A stretch of 62,343 nt of DNA. Source: Nemertoderma westbladi (Eukaryota; Xenacoelomorpha; Nemertodermatida; Nemertodermatidae). How positions within the stretch are numbered: position 1 is the first letter of the stretch; each line of letters starts with the position of its first letter. Shown here one piece after another: positions 9,809 to 20,112 of this stretch. Made by a program: the position numbers and the translations under genes. The stretch covers positions 1-62,343 of the forward strand of contig JAUCBJ010007599.1 in assembly GCA_032718475.1 (NCBI GenBank). Direction: 5' to 3'. Below the pieces are notes generated by a model. It made no database searches and was not told where the DNA came from. It was given only the letters and a program-made list of their open reading frames with translations.

Positions 9809-11604
9809 GTCGTCTTTCGTCCCAAGCGATGGATCGGTCTATGGAGTCGCTGGTAAGCAAACTTCTGGACGTTAGCGTCCCTGTCCATGTCTATCTCCTC
9901 GCCTCGCCTGGGCATCGTCTCTCCGAATACTACCCATGGTGCCGTTCCCGGTTGCTCGCCCAACCTGATGGTGCTCCCCGCGAAATCCATCGCCGGCTCT
10001 TCATGCACCCAGGCCCGCTTGCCGGGTCTATCCCAGAAGGCCCTTGCCCCGCTGGCCATCACCACTCTCCCGCCAACCCAGTCCGTGTCCGAGTGGCCGA
10101 TTCTCCTGATGGGTGGCATCTCTCCGAACTCGTCGTCATCATCGTCCTCCTCTGGGAGTGGCTCCAAACCCGGTATCCCGGTGGATACACTGTGTCCCTT
10201 CCCACCTTGGCTCTCGCCCGTGACTCTCCATCCTTCCAGTTCCCCTGTCCTTCTCTCCGCGAAATCGCCCTCGGCGCCCACTGGTATGGGCGTCGTCTGC
10301 AATCCCGATGTCGACTGTTTCGGTGATCCTACCGTCCACGATCCGATCCACCGTCCTGATGTCCAGTGTAGATCGTCCAAGGCTGCCTGTTCCTCAAACC
10401 CGTAGCCCTCTCCTCTAGCTTCCGCCTCCCTTTCTTCTGCCTCCCTCCTTTCTCGTCTAGCGATTTCTTCCAATCGCTTCGCTTCTCGTCTATCCGCCTC
10501 TAGCTGCTCCCACCTCTGATATGGCATATCCACCTCCCTGTCTACTAGATATCGGCAGTTATAATATACCGACTCGCCCTTCAGCCCCGGGTCTACCAGA
10601 TCCTCGAAAGCCACTTTGAAGGCTCTTCTGTAGTTCAGGAGTGATCCCGATAGCAGAAATGCCGTTGGTTGTCTCTCGATAACCACGGTCATGAATAGGT
10701 TTAGCAAACCTATCATTATCCAGTCCTCCTGCAGGATATATCGCTTCTGATATACCTTTATCGCTCCTCTCCGGAATTGATACACCTCTTGCTTCCCCAG
10801 TCTCGCTCCCCACTTCAGCGAGTTCGCCAACTCCGCTCCGTACTCCTCCCTGAATTTACCACAGTCCATTGGCTTGTGGCATACGAGCCCCATTAACTGG
10901 CCCATTGCCACCGCTCCACAATGACCCGCGTTCTCCACTAGTCCCAACCCGGCTGGCGCTGTCATAGCCATGTAGACCGTTTGCATGTCCAGGAGGTTGG
11001 GGGTCTCCGGACCAATGATCCTCTCCGCATCATTGCGGATCGCCGATCCCACCATTATCGTCGACTTCTCTCTTACTAGGCTCTGCACCGCCTTTGGCAA
11101 CCGGTTTAACTTTGGCCCGTTCTTCTTCCCATACATTCCCAGATCGAACAGGAATATATCTCCATTTGGCGCGGCCAAATGCAGGAGTATGGTTCTGGCC
11201 GACCCCGGCGACCCTCTTCTCGAACCTTCCTCATCCTCCACGGTCCCCTCATCGTCTAGGACTATGTATCCTCCCCTGCTGACGGACTCTACGAACCTCT
11301 TCCAGTACTTTCTCGGTGGTTCCTTTGGATACTTCGGTATCCCGAACTTCGCTTCGTCTCCCTTTACCACGTAGTGGAAATGCTCGAAGATCGCGTTGTC
11401 TAGCGATGGTGTCCCGTAGGTCCCGACCAGCCGCTGTTCGTGCAACTCCCTGAAATGGTCCTGCAGCGCTCGCGCTTTGTGACCCTTCTCTAACCGCTCG
11501 TAGTATCCCCTCATCTTCTCTTCCGGATGCCTTTCAGTGAAATCCACCAGTATCTCCTTTCCTCCCAACTCCGCCTTTCTCTTTCTAACAAGTTTCTCCG
11601 CCAT
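9547..11604 (-). CDS. Gag-like protein with a DEDD-type 3'-5' exonuclease-like domain
   Basis: I place the start at MAEKLVRKRKAEL (11604). The frame is open for 15 further codons back to a TTG that belongs to a possible primer-binding site. The sense is coherent to about 9850, some 585 residues. Residues ~130-330 resemble the RNase D/WRN exonuclease fold: GGYIVLDDEG (motif I-like, Asp and Glu), ILLHLAAPNGDIFLFDLG, and MVGSAIRNDAERI ... LLDMQTVY (motif II-like Asp). The motif III region (ILQEDWIMIGLLNLF) lacks the expected late Asp, so catalysis is doubtful. A long Arg/Glu-rich probable coiled coil, an acidic run and then the zinc knuckles (9128-9808) follow. Gag proteins of known BEL/Pao elements do not usually carry an exonuclease domain. 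Confidence 0.6.
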   Translation of the reverse strand: MAEKLVRKRKAELGGKEILVDFTERHPEEKMRGYYERLEKGHKARALQDHFRELHEQRLVGTYGTPSLDNAIFEHFHYVVKGDEAKFGIPKYPKEPPRKYWKRFVESVSRGGYIVLDDEGTVEDEEGSRRGSPGSARTILLHLAAPNGDIFLFDLGMYGKKNGPKLNRLPKAVQSLVREKSTIMVGSAIRNDAERIIGPETPNLLDMQTVYMAMTAPAGLGLVENAGHCGAVAMGQLMGLVCHKPMDCGKFREEYGAELANSLKWGARLGKQEVYQFRRGAIKVYQKRYILQEDWIMIGLLNLFMTVVIERQPTAFLLSGSLLNYRRAFKVAFEDLVDPGLKGESVYYNCRYLVDREVDMPYQRWEQLEADRREAKRLEEIARRERREAEEREAEARGEGYGFEEQAALDDLHWTSGRWIGSWTVGSPKQSTSGLQTTPIPVGAEGDFAERRTGELEGWRVTGESQGGKGHSVSTGIPGLEPLPEEDDDDDEFGEMPPIRRIGHSDTDWVGGRVVMASGARAFWDRPGKRAWVHEEPAMDFAGSTIRLGEQPGTAPWVVFGETMPRRGEEIDMDRDANVQKFAYQRLHRPIHRLGRKTTWGGRHWYSAAITAGGKLTRKGAACTDSRRGRVASTVASRVIGWGRVHGCTTGALSATSGGTTDASATGWTTRRSLGSSRIGPMSAP

Positions 11605-11633
11605 TTCGAACTCTCCCGATCGCTCACCTATAA

Positions 11634-11649
11634 GGTGGGGCCTTACCAA
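11634..11649 (-). promoter_or_regulatory. Candidate primer-binding site, copy A
   Basis: TTGGTAAGGCCCCACC begins with the TGG expected opposite a tRNA CCA end and lies 30 bases before the gag-like start. Copy C has TTGGTAAGGCACCACC in the same place. The priming tRNA was not identified. Confidence 0.3.
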
Positions 11650-12925
11650 GGCACAATATAAGTGAGTGATGTAGTTAGGATGGTCTGTACGGTCCGATAA
11701 TGGCCTATCTCTCTCTGAAATGCTAGGTTATTGCCTAATTTCCTTACTTTTATTTCCTAATTTTGTCAGTTACTTTAATTATGTTCTAGAATATCCTGCC
11801 TACTGTTACCATAATTTGTCTAATTTTTTAATTTTAATATTTATTTTAATCCTACAACTATGCTATCAGTATCTATTAATGGATCATTTATTCTCTTAAT
11901 CCATATTCTGGCCTATTCTATGGGCTGTGCAGTACAGTAGTATGTCTCGTGTGGCCTACACGATCTGTCCTGCTGTACCCACGTGCCCCCCTCTCACTAC
12001 TCACTACTAACTCTACTAACTTTCTAACTAATTTTTACTAACTCTTACTGTATACTACATACCCTCCTACCACTAACTCTTACTACTTACGGTACTACAC
12101 ATACCCTCTTACTAACTCTTCTACTAACGGTACTATACGTACCGTCTTACTAACTCTTCTACTAACGGTACTACACGTACCCTCTTACTAACTCTTCTAC
12201 TAATGGTTCTACACGTACCCTCTTACTAACTCTTCTACTAACGGTAGTACATGTACCCTCTTACTAACTGTTCTACTAACGTTACTACACGTACCCTCTT
12301 ACTAACTCTCCTACTAACAGTACTACACGTACCCTCTTACTAACTCTTCTACTAACGGTACTACACGTACCCTCTTACTAACTCTTCTACTAACGGTACT
12401 ACACGTACCCTCTTACTAACTAACTCAACTAACTCTTACTAACGGTACTACATACCCTCTTACTAACTAACTAACTCTTACTAACTGTACTACGTACCCT
12501 CTTACTAACTAACTCCACTAACTAACGGTACTACGTACCCTCTTACTAACTAACTTTACTAACTAATGGTACTACGTACCCTCTTACTAACTAACTTCAC
12601 TAACTAACAGTACTACGTACCCTCTTACTAACTAACTAACTCCACTAACTCTTACTAACGGTACTACGTACCCTCTTACTAACTAACTCCACTAACTAAC
12701 GGTACTACGTACCCTCTTACTAACTAACTTCACTAACTAACGGTACTACGTACCCTCTTACTAACTAACTTCACTAACTAACGGTACTACATACCCTCTT
12801 ACTAACTTCTGTCTGCCTACTTACCTACTATGTACCTACTATGTACTATCACTTTCCTTTCTCTTACTCTCTTTCTATTATTAATTTTTATTTTTTATAT
12901 ATTTGTGTGGGAAGGGCGTCTCGCC
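11650..12925. repeat. Spacer, possible LTR, holding a palindromic minisatellite (copy A)
   Basis: From about 12000 to 12830 the sequence is a tandem array of ~35-45-base units built on TACCCTCTTACTAACT with an embedded GGTACTACGTACC. Each unit can form a hairpin with a GGTAC/GTACC stem and a 3-nt loop. About 20 units, with internal CTAA slippage. The array occupies the region between the integrase tail and the gag-like start, where an LTR would lie. A hairpin near 12908-12937 borders it. Confidence 0.75.
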
Positions 12926-12967
12926 CTCAATCCCACCCCCTCAGTCCAACACTTGGACGACTAAACT

Positions 12968-13210
12968 CTACGGTGCCCCTTCTAGCAGGCAACATTTGCC
13001 TACAGCCCTCCTGTAGGTTTTCCTGTCTTTCGCTCCTATCTTACTTATCGATATACTATACTATACTATACTTATCGCACTTCCACCGATCGGACTCTTC
13101 CGTCCTCGTCGGAGTAAGTGTCCACTACTCTTGCTAGTCTCCATTGATTGTTGATAATGGTGTCGTATGTGATGATCACCAAATCACCCTTCTTTAACTC
13201 CTCTCTTAAC
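12968..13210 (-). pseudogene. BEL/Pao integrase C-terminal tail (DUF5641-like), copy A
   Basis: Sense translation gives ELKKGDLVIITYDTIINN and then QWRLARVVDTYSDEDGRVR, the conserved tail that follows the integrase core in BEL/Pao pol. Compared with copy C, a TATAG microsatellite (about 13047-13075) has expanded inside the coding region and introduces stops. The original stop (TAG at 12968-12970) follows LEGAP as in copy C. The integrase core is absent upstream. Confidence 0.75.
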
Positions 13211-15300
13211 TCTTCTCTTCCCTCATTTATTTTGTACTCATACATTTTATACCTAAACGGGTGGCCCTTCTAAATTGATTTAGATACTGTTCAGTTATGC
13301 GCATGCGCCAGGCCCATTCCATGTAGGTGATAAGAAGGGCGCTGTGATTGGCCATTTATCTGTTTGCTGGACGAATAAGAAAGCTAGTAGCTACTCATAT
13401 CCAAGTAAAAACCGGTTTACTGAATTTTATGCAATGTCAACGAGAACTTACTGGAACCGGTAAAAACCAGTTTTGTTATTATATGGTTGCAAAACAGACC
13501 TATATTCTTATTACTCTTCAAGATTTTATATTGAATTTTGTTTCAGATTATTGTATTGAATTTATCTTATATCCAAGTTCTGATTTTGTACCGTTAAATG
13601 TATTCGTACCTATAGATATTTATTAACCCAATTATTTTGTTTGTGTTGGTAATTTTGCAAATCAGTATGCGATAAAGACATCCAGCGATCGGTTCGGAAT
13701 TAAAACCCCATTGTTTTAACATGAGAGGCGCATTCTCCATCTAATATAATTATGGAGTGAGGAGGTCGAGCCGTACCGGCCGACTGCAGGAGCCCAAAAT
13801 GGATGGATGATGTTACACAACACGAGTGAAACATAAGGGCAGTAAGTTGGACTGGGCAAGCCACAAGGGGAGGGGGGTCTCATTAGGTTGATGTACACAA
13901 TTCCATTAGGTTAACTGGTGCTTTAACTATTTCCTGTACTTGGGTTTGGGCCAAATTGAACCGGGCTACCCCATCATAATAACCACAGGCAGCACGGAAG
14001 TGCAAAGGGGGGAGAGTGTTGATATATATTTGGTATCAGCGCTCATCGTTTTGGCTTAGGTTTGGGTCTCATTGGGATACTAATATTCATTTCACTTCAT
14101 CTTAAATATTTTGACCTTTTGTTTGGGGTGAGTAAGCTTATATACCAAGTTTCAGCTACAGCATTATTCACAGTCCAGAAATAAATGTATTTGGGGTATT
14201 TAGATAGTTAATCATCTCTCACAATCATTAGTTTGACACTCTTACAGTTACTTTACAGAGTAGAAGTGAAAATTAGTTAAACTGTATTTGAAAAGTTAAC
14301 TGTATTTTTGCAGTTTGCCTCTCAAACTGCAAAAATAACACATAAGGGCGAATAACACCAGATTTCAGAAAGTTAACCTATTTTGATGCGGTTTTTTGCA
14401 TTAAATTCGTAAACCGCATCATATATTGGTTCTGAAAATTGATATGAGAATCAATAATTCAAGTTTTTCAAAATTGGCACTGCGGTTGACATTTGCATGG
14501 AATGAGCCATTACTCCAATATAAAAGGTTTATACAGTATAAAGGGTTTGCTTTCAGAAACTGGGGAATACCAGGAATACCTACTTAAACTGGAAAAATCA
14601 AACATGTTTAAGAAAGGAAGATATGTTGATATTCTACTATTATTATTTTTTTCTATCAATTTTCTTATAATTCATGGCGACCAATACTGCGTATTTAAAG
14701 CATTCTTCCAGCGGGCAGTCTACACTTACGGTACATTGTTTATTTAATACTATTTTAGATTTATTAAAACCTTGACCCTTCATATAGGGGTTGCATTGGG
14801 AGCATGCAATCTCAATAGTTATTCACTCGATAGCTATTCCTATTATGCGCCAACCCGAGCCGAGGCAGAGAAACACACTTAATAGCTGATCGATACGATT
14901 GACGGTGCCAGAAAACCAGTTATTAAAGTCGCTATTATTTAGAATTTGGTTATTGTTACCGCTAGATTTAAAACAGAATGATTCAATTTGAAAACCCTCG
15001 CTGGTTTCGCGTTCCATAATGATGTTAATTGTAAGCCAGACTCTTAAAAAAGTTCCCAAAGCACTATGTAAATGGTCACTAACAACACGTTCTTGGATAT
15101 GATGAAAATTTTCGTTTAAAGTTAGTTCAACGTCGAGTTTTGTTTCAGAGAGATCATTGTTATAAGTAAACAGTCGTCCATGTGCGCTTCCATTGGTGGG
15201 AGGTTGAAAGGGATTGTTTGGGGAAATAGAGTTATAATCTCGCGAAGTTCATGGTTCATTATTGGGCTGCCGCCACCTTCTTGTTCTGAAGTAGAGTTGA
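13211..15300. other. Long stretch without a recognised gene
   Basis: Only short, composition-driven frames. Visible structures are two hairpins (14303-14337 and 14385-14420) in AT-rich DNA that could belong to a small non-autonomous element, and a G-rich stretch at 13850-13880. Nothing else could be assigned. Confidence 0.5.
14303..14420. repeat. Two adjacent perfect hairpins
   Basis: The arms 14303-14317 and 14323-14337 pair over 15 bases with a 5-nt loop. The arms 14385-14394 and 14411-14420 pair over 10 bases with a 16-nt loop. There is no coding context. Confidence 0.75.
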
Positions 15301-15396
15301 TGGGAGTTAGCTGGAGTATTGCGTTTCCGCGATAAAAGACGAGTGTTGACTGGGAATTAGCTGGAGTATTGCGTTTCCGCGATAAAAGACGAGTGT
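15301..15396. repeat. 50-bp tandem duplication
   Basis: A unit starting TGGGAGTTAGCTGGAG occurs twice with a period of 50 bases (15301-15350 and 15351-15396), with one visible base difference. Confidence 0.9.
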
Positions 15397-15445
15397 AGCA
15401 TTTGTGGTTTGAAATGAACGATAGGGTGAGCGATTCCCCGCAGCA

Positions 15446-15667
15446 TCAATCGGCTGGCTCATTTACGTAAGTAAATCCGGTGCCCCCATAGTAACATGAA
15501 GCCAGATGACCAATCATCGTCTTCTTTTCGGAGGACCAAGTTTGGCAACAGTCGCATCTGTATTGCGCGAAATGTATTTTAATATGGGATTTTCGATTAT
15601 CACTCCGCATCTCTTTGTCACAGATGGGGCAGCTGACTTTATTAGTAGACACATAGGCATCTTGAAT
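15446..15667 (-). CDS. Exon with two zinc fingers (C2H2 and C2HC)
   Basis: On the reverse strand an acceptor TTATTTTTCTAG opens a frame of 73 residues. It contains CPICDKEMRSDNRKSHIKIH (C2H2; C-x2-C-x11-H-x3-H) and a second finger starting CDCCQTWSSEKKTMIG and ending HLASC (C2HC). It ends at TGA after FTYVNEPAD. This looks like a terminal exon of a zinc-finger or transposon-associated protein. Upstream exons were not found. The bases around its stop (AATCGGCTGG) recur at about 16790-16812. Confidence 0.5.
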   Translation of the reverse strand: MQDAYVSTNKVSCPICDKEMRSDNRKSHIKIHFAQYRCDCCQTWSSEKKTMIGHLASCYYGGTGFTYVNEPAD

Positions 15668-17940
15668 CTAGAAAAATAAATTGTTTATTGGTAAAAATAA
15701 AAAATATACTATATACCTGTTAAAAATAATGTAAAACAGTAGGTATTAATCGGTTACTAGGCAACAATACTGTGTTTGTACAGTTAGGCCTATTGCTGTA
15801 TTGTATCAATCTGCCAGTAGTTGCCTCCGCGCCCATGAAACATAAAGCAGACAGTCGGCAGTGTCTAGTGCAGTAGTGCTAGTGTACCAGCTGTCAGATA
15901 GTGGCAATAACCAAGACATAATAGTGATCAGTGATGGCAGTTATTATTCGTGGAAAGAGGGTCTATAAACATCAGTCAACAGTCAGACAGTGTCTAGTGC
16001 AATAGTGCTAGTGATATAGTCTGCCAGACTGCCAGAAGTCAGACGTAGCGTTAACCATTACAAATCAGCGGTAGGCCAAGCTAATCGCTGTGCGAGATCT
16101 CGGTTAGTCAGTATGATATATAGTGAAAACTGCAGTAATCATTGTTGTTCAGTAGGGTCTATATCGTTACTATGGTGTTAGGCTAAACTCGATTGATTAG
16201 GTAGTCAGGTAGACAAGCAGATAGGCAGATATAAGCCTATTGCAGTATCGATTTGGACTAATAGGTATATTTAGGTCTACTGCAATACTGTTGTACCGGT
16301 AGACATTAAATGTAAATTGTTTGCTACTGGCATCAGTAATACAGTCAGATGGTGGAAGGCACATTTTACTTATGGTGGCAGTTAATATTCACGGAAAGAT
16401 GAAGTTTGTATGTTCGTTGTTGACGCGGAAGTTGGTTGACGAGGATGACGAGAGAGTTTATTTACCGATAGAACGGGATGATATCGGAAATTAAGTTGGA
16501 AAAATATTACCTGGCGGATTCGCGGAAGTTCATTGTCGATGATGAACGATAACGCGGCGAAATGACAATAATACAAGTCGACAAGAGGATTGTTGATTGA
16601 TGATAATAAATAAATACTCTTAATAAAGAATAATAAACTCGAAAACAAAATAGTGATAAATGATGCTAGTTGTAACTTGCAAATGATGACGCCATTTAAA
16701 TAATGATGCAATATCTTGATGAGAGGCTTATAAAATAGCAATTCGGATGCTGAGGGAGGCCGTTGTCTTTTAAATGAGCCAATCAGGGTGCAGCAGCAAT
16801 CGGCTGGTTCGCTAATTGTATGTTCATGCATAAGCGGTAACCAGGGCGATGCCATGTTAATTCTATATTAGAAAAGTTCTGTATACCCCTATGACTAATT
16901 AAGTTGAGTTGAGTGTATAACAAAATAGGACTGTGGCAGAGGAATGGGATTAGTAGAGAGGAATACGTGTTTAGAGGCGCTTCATTGTTATGATATGGGA
17001 TGCCTGGATTGGATACAGCAAAGGGATCAAAGCGATGCTAGCTATAGTATCGTCATAGGAGGGCAGGTTGGAACATTAGCCTCGTGCTATATACGGATTT
17101 GATGTAGTCAAGGCTGCGCTGGGATTATTAGTTAGTCATCAAAGGGGTCGCTAACAGGGGGACCGCTGATTTATTTGCCTTGGGGGTATACGTGTAGATT
17201 CAATGCAATAGAGACCGCGTCGTATCTACTTAATGAATAACGACGAAAGAGGAGGAGGGCCACTGTTGAGTGTAGTTGATAGTTGACACACTGAAATGTG
17301 GCATGTGGGATGCGATAGAGTAATTAGAGCTAAATATAGATATTATGTCATAGTGATCTCATTTACTAGCGGTAAGTAATATAAAAACTAATTAATATTA
17401 AAATAGAAATCAATGTATAAAGTAAAAGTAATACAGTTATTTAATTTAAAATAAAGTACAAATAAATAATTAATTTAAAATTAAATACAAATAAATAAAG
17501 TAAAAATAAATGCAATTAAATAAATTAAAATGAAATACAAATAAATAAGAATTAATAAATAAAAGAGCTGCGGTGTCACTTATGACACCCTCTTGGTCCT
17601 CTAGGCGAAAATTAACGAACAGATATGGCAAATGCAAATCAAACATTAAATGTCAATCATTATCTAATACATAAACCTTTCACATCATAAACTCTCATTT
17701 TTTTACAGGATGGTAACAGTGCTCATATGATTGTTAGAGTTGGTAACGATGACTATAAGGTTGTTAGAGTTCGTAATGGTGCTGACAATGTTGTTTGAGT
17801 TGGTAATGGTGCTGGTTATCTGTCATCTGACCTGTCATGTAGAATAGCATCTTAGGAATAGCATCCAAATTTTAGCCAAAACTAAACAATTTTGAAACGC
17901 TGAGAGTGATAAATCGAAGAGTTGACCGAAAATGGTTTAC
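15668..17940. other. Noncoding stretch with dispersed internal repeats
   Basis: No credible gene. Segments recur imperfectly: CAGTGTCTAGTGCA at about 15859 and 15989, and GGCAGTTATTATTCGTGGAAAG at about 15934, echoed at 16376 as GGCAGTTAATATTCACGGAAAG. From 17380 to 17560 it is strongly AT-rich with AAATAAAT variants. The pattern suggests an old, internally duplicated noncoding element. Confidence 0.4.
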
Positions 17941-17954
17941 CCCCCCCCCCCCCC
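17940..17954. repeat. 15-base poly-C tract
   Basis: Homopolymer run, one of several long C/G runs in the window. It marks the edge between AT-rich DNA and the 20-bp minisatellite region. Confidence 0.8.
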
Positions 17955-18039
17955 GTCCTTAATTGGATTTATTTCTTTATAAACGGTACATACACATTTC
18001 ACTATATAAATCCATTAAATGTATCTGACCCATTTGGCC

Positions 18040-18600
18040 AGTGTATAACTAATTTCAGTACCCGATTACTAATTTCAGTCCCCGGTTACTAATTTTAGTA
18101 CCCAGTTACTAATTTTAGTACCCGGTTACTAATTTCAGTACCCGGTTTCTAATTTCAGTCCCTGGTTACTAATTTTAGTACCAGGTTACTAATTTTACTA
18201 CCCGGTTACTAATTTCAGTACCTGGTAAGTTACTATTTTTAGTCCCCGGTAACTAATTTAAGTACCCAGTTACTAATTTTAGTACCTAGTTACTAATTTT
18301 AGTACCTATAGTTACAAATTTTAGTAACAAGTTACTATTTTCAGTTCACGATTACCAATTTTAGTAACAAGTTACTAATTTCAGTTCACGATTACCAATT
18401 TTAGAATCCAGTTACTAATTTCAGTGCCCTGTTACTAATTTCAGTACCCGGTTACTAATTTTAGTACCCGGTTACTAATTTAAGTCCCTCGTTACAAATT
18501 TTAGTACCCAGTTACCAATTTCAGTCCCCGGTTACAAATTTTAGTACCCATTTACTAATTTTAGTACCCAGTTACTAATTTCAGTCCCTGTTACTAATTC
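18040..18600. repeat. 20-bp minisatellite
   Basis: About 27 imperfect copies of a 20-base unit, consensus GTACCCGGTTACTAATTTCA, with T/C variation and occasional indels. It lies downstream, in the sense of that element, of the truncated LINE at 18660-20112. Confidence 0.85.
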
Positions 18601-18704
18601 CGGCACTGCATATGTATATATCCGGCATAGTCATCTGCCAGCTTCAGAGATATACAAGATGGTAAGACCTGTAGATTAGTATTACTACTACTAGTTGCTT
18701 CAAC

Positions 18705-19016
18705 TTATTTTGCGGGACTCTCTATGGCCATATCAAGATCGTTAACATATATCAAGAATAGCAGGATAGACAGCAATCCTCCATGCGGGACTCCTCTCTT
18801 TATCAAGGCTCTGATTGAAGAATGTGTACCATTGACATATACGATTTGGCTGCGTTCACTTAGGTACGATTTAAACCATCCAACAGTGGCTGTAGAAAAT
18901 CCAATTGCTCGGAGTTTGAATAAGAGCAGATCGTGATCGACAGTGTCAAATGCCTTGCGCAGATCTATAAATACAACGCCAGTCATTTTTCCCCCCATCT
19001 GCAGATTCTTTGACAT
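18705..19016 (-). pseudogene. CR1/L2-like LINE reverse transcriptase, blocks A and B
   Basis: The frame shows FIDLRKAFDTVDHDLL (catalytic Asp block A), SYLSERSQIVYVNGTHSS and GVPHGGLLSILLFLIYVNDL. The usual GVPQGS reads GVPHGG, a damaging-looking change. It stops before the YADD block. The 85 bases upstream keep LQSGFRKGFSVETCL in another frame, so two frameshifts separate it from 19101-20006. Confidence 0.8.
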
Positions 19017-19100
19017 AATTATTTAGATACATCAGACAAGTTTCAACTGAGAATCCTTTTCTGAATCCGGATTGCAAAGGGTCCAATATGTTGTAGAGTA

Positions 19101-20006
19101 CTAATAATGAAATATCTGATCAAAACTTGGCTGATCGAAGACTTTCGATAGAATAGAAAGGACAGATACCGGCCTGTAGTTGCTCCGTTCTAACCTCACT
19201 TCTTTCTTATAAGCAGGTGCGACTTTTTTAAAATTAGACGGATAGGTGGAGGTTGCTATCGATCGGTTAATTAGATGAGTTAGTGGTTCAGCAATTTCAT
19301 CGGCAATATCCCTAATAAATAATGGAGTTAGTTCATCAATGCCTGCACTTTTATCTGCCTTTATGTTCTTCAACACTTTTAGGACAGTCTCCACTTCCAC
19401 CATCTCCAGGCAAAAGTTATTATTATGGAAACCTTTATCTCTGTAGTACCTTGCAGTTGCGGTAGTATTGTACTCCCCTTTAGCAGGGGGGAGTTTGTTC
19501 ACAAGATTATCGGCAATGGTAGTAAAGAACTCATTGAATTTTTCAGCAATTTGACGACTGTCAGTAACCAAATCGTTGCATATTCTTAGAGATTTGATTG
19601 TATTGGAGTCTGTCCGTTTCATTGGTGCACCAAGCAACTTTAGCTCTTTCCACAATTTTTTAGAATTATTTCTATATGTTGATAGTTTATCCTTAACATA
19701 TGCAGCTTTGGCCATCTTAATCACATTTTTATTGAGATTGAGAAGGTCTTTGTAATGCTGTTCATTAGCAGTGGTACGGTTCTTATGAAAGTGTTTTAGG
19801 GCATTATTTTTCTCAGATATAGAATGAAGTATATTAGAATTAATCCATTGTTGAGATCCAGCACGAATTCTAACTGAGCGTTTTGGGGCAGCTTCATCTA
19901 ATATCTGGTAGAGTTCCTTTGTTAATTCGGTAGATATAAGATCCACTATAGTTTCAAGTAATAACGATTTGATTCGGCGATTAACATTAACTTTAGATGC
20001 TACCAT
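19101..20006 (-). pseudogene. CR1/L2-like LINE linker and RT start
   Basis: 301 residues: a lysine-rich helical linker with WINSNILHSISEKNN, KLWKELKLLGAP and an RT lead-in (KADKSAGIDELTPLFIRD, RSNYRPVSVLSILSKVF). These are typical of CR1/L2-type ORF2. The region is coherent throughout, with loss of frame only at the 3' end. Confidence 0.8.
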
Positions 20007-20112
20007 TTCTTTGGAGTAGGACTTAAAAAGCGTAATGTATGGCAGGATTTCTTTGCCTTAGGTCGTTTTCTTGTCACGTACACCATGCCATGATCACTGA
20101 GACCCAGGCCTA

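Larger units (their letters stand above)
8281..13210 (-). mobile_element. Element copy A: integrase tail, palindromic minisatellite, exonuclease/zinc-knuckle gag-like ORF, hairpin array
   Basis: Reverse-strand unit. Sense order: DUF5641-like tail (12968-13210), spacer with minisatellite (11650-12925), gag-like ORF (11604 down to 9128, with a frameshift), AT-rich and purine-rich stretch, then clustered hairpins (8611 down to 8302). The same order recurs, partly, in copies B (30590-32830) and C (60768-62343). RT and RNase H coding is absent from all three. The simplest reading is BEL/Pao-like LTR elements seen across an LTR (pol end, LTR, gag start), but a non-canonical element is possible. Confidence 0.6.
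18660..20112 (-). mobile_element. CR1/L2-like LINE fragment, both ends truncated
   Basis: The fragment starts in the last residues of the endonuclease (LSDHGMVYVTRKRPK near 20100) and runs through the linker and early RT. It ends before the RT active site (YADD block absent). The 3' UTR is missing, and a minisatellite follows. Confidence 0.75.

Noticed and set aside
12000-12830. CRISPR-like array
   Set aside because: Units are contiguous and variable with no unique spacers, in an animal genome; it is a minisatellite.
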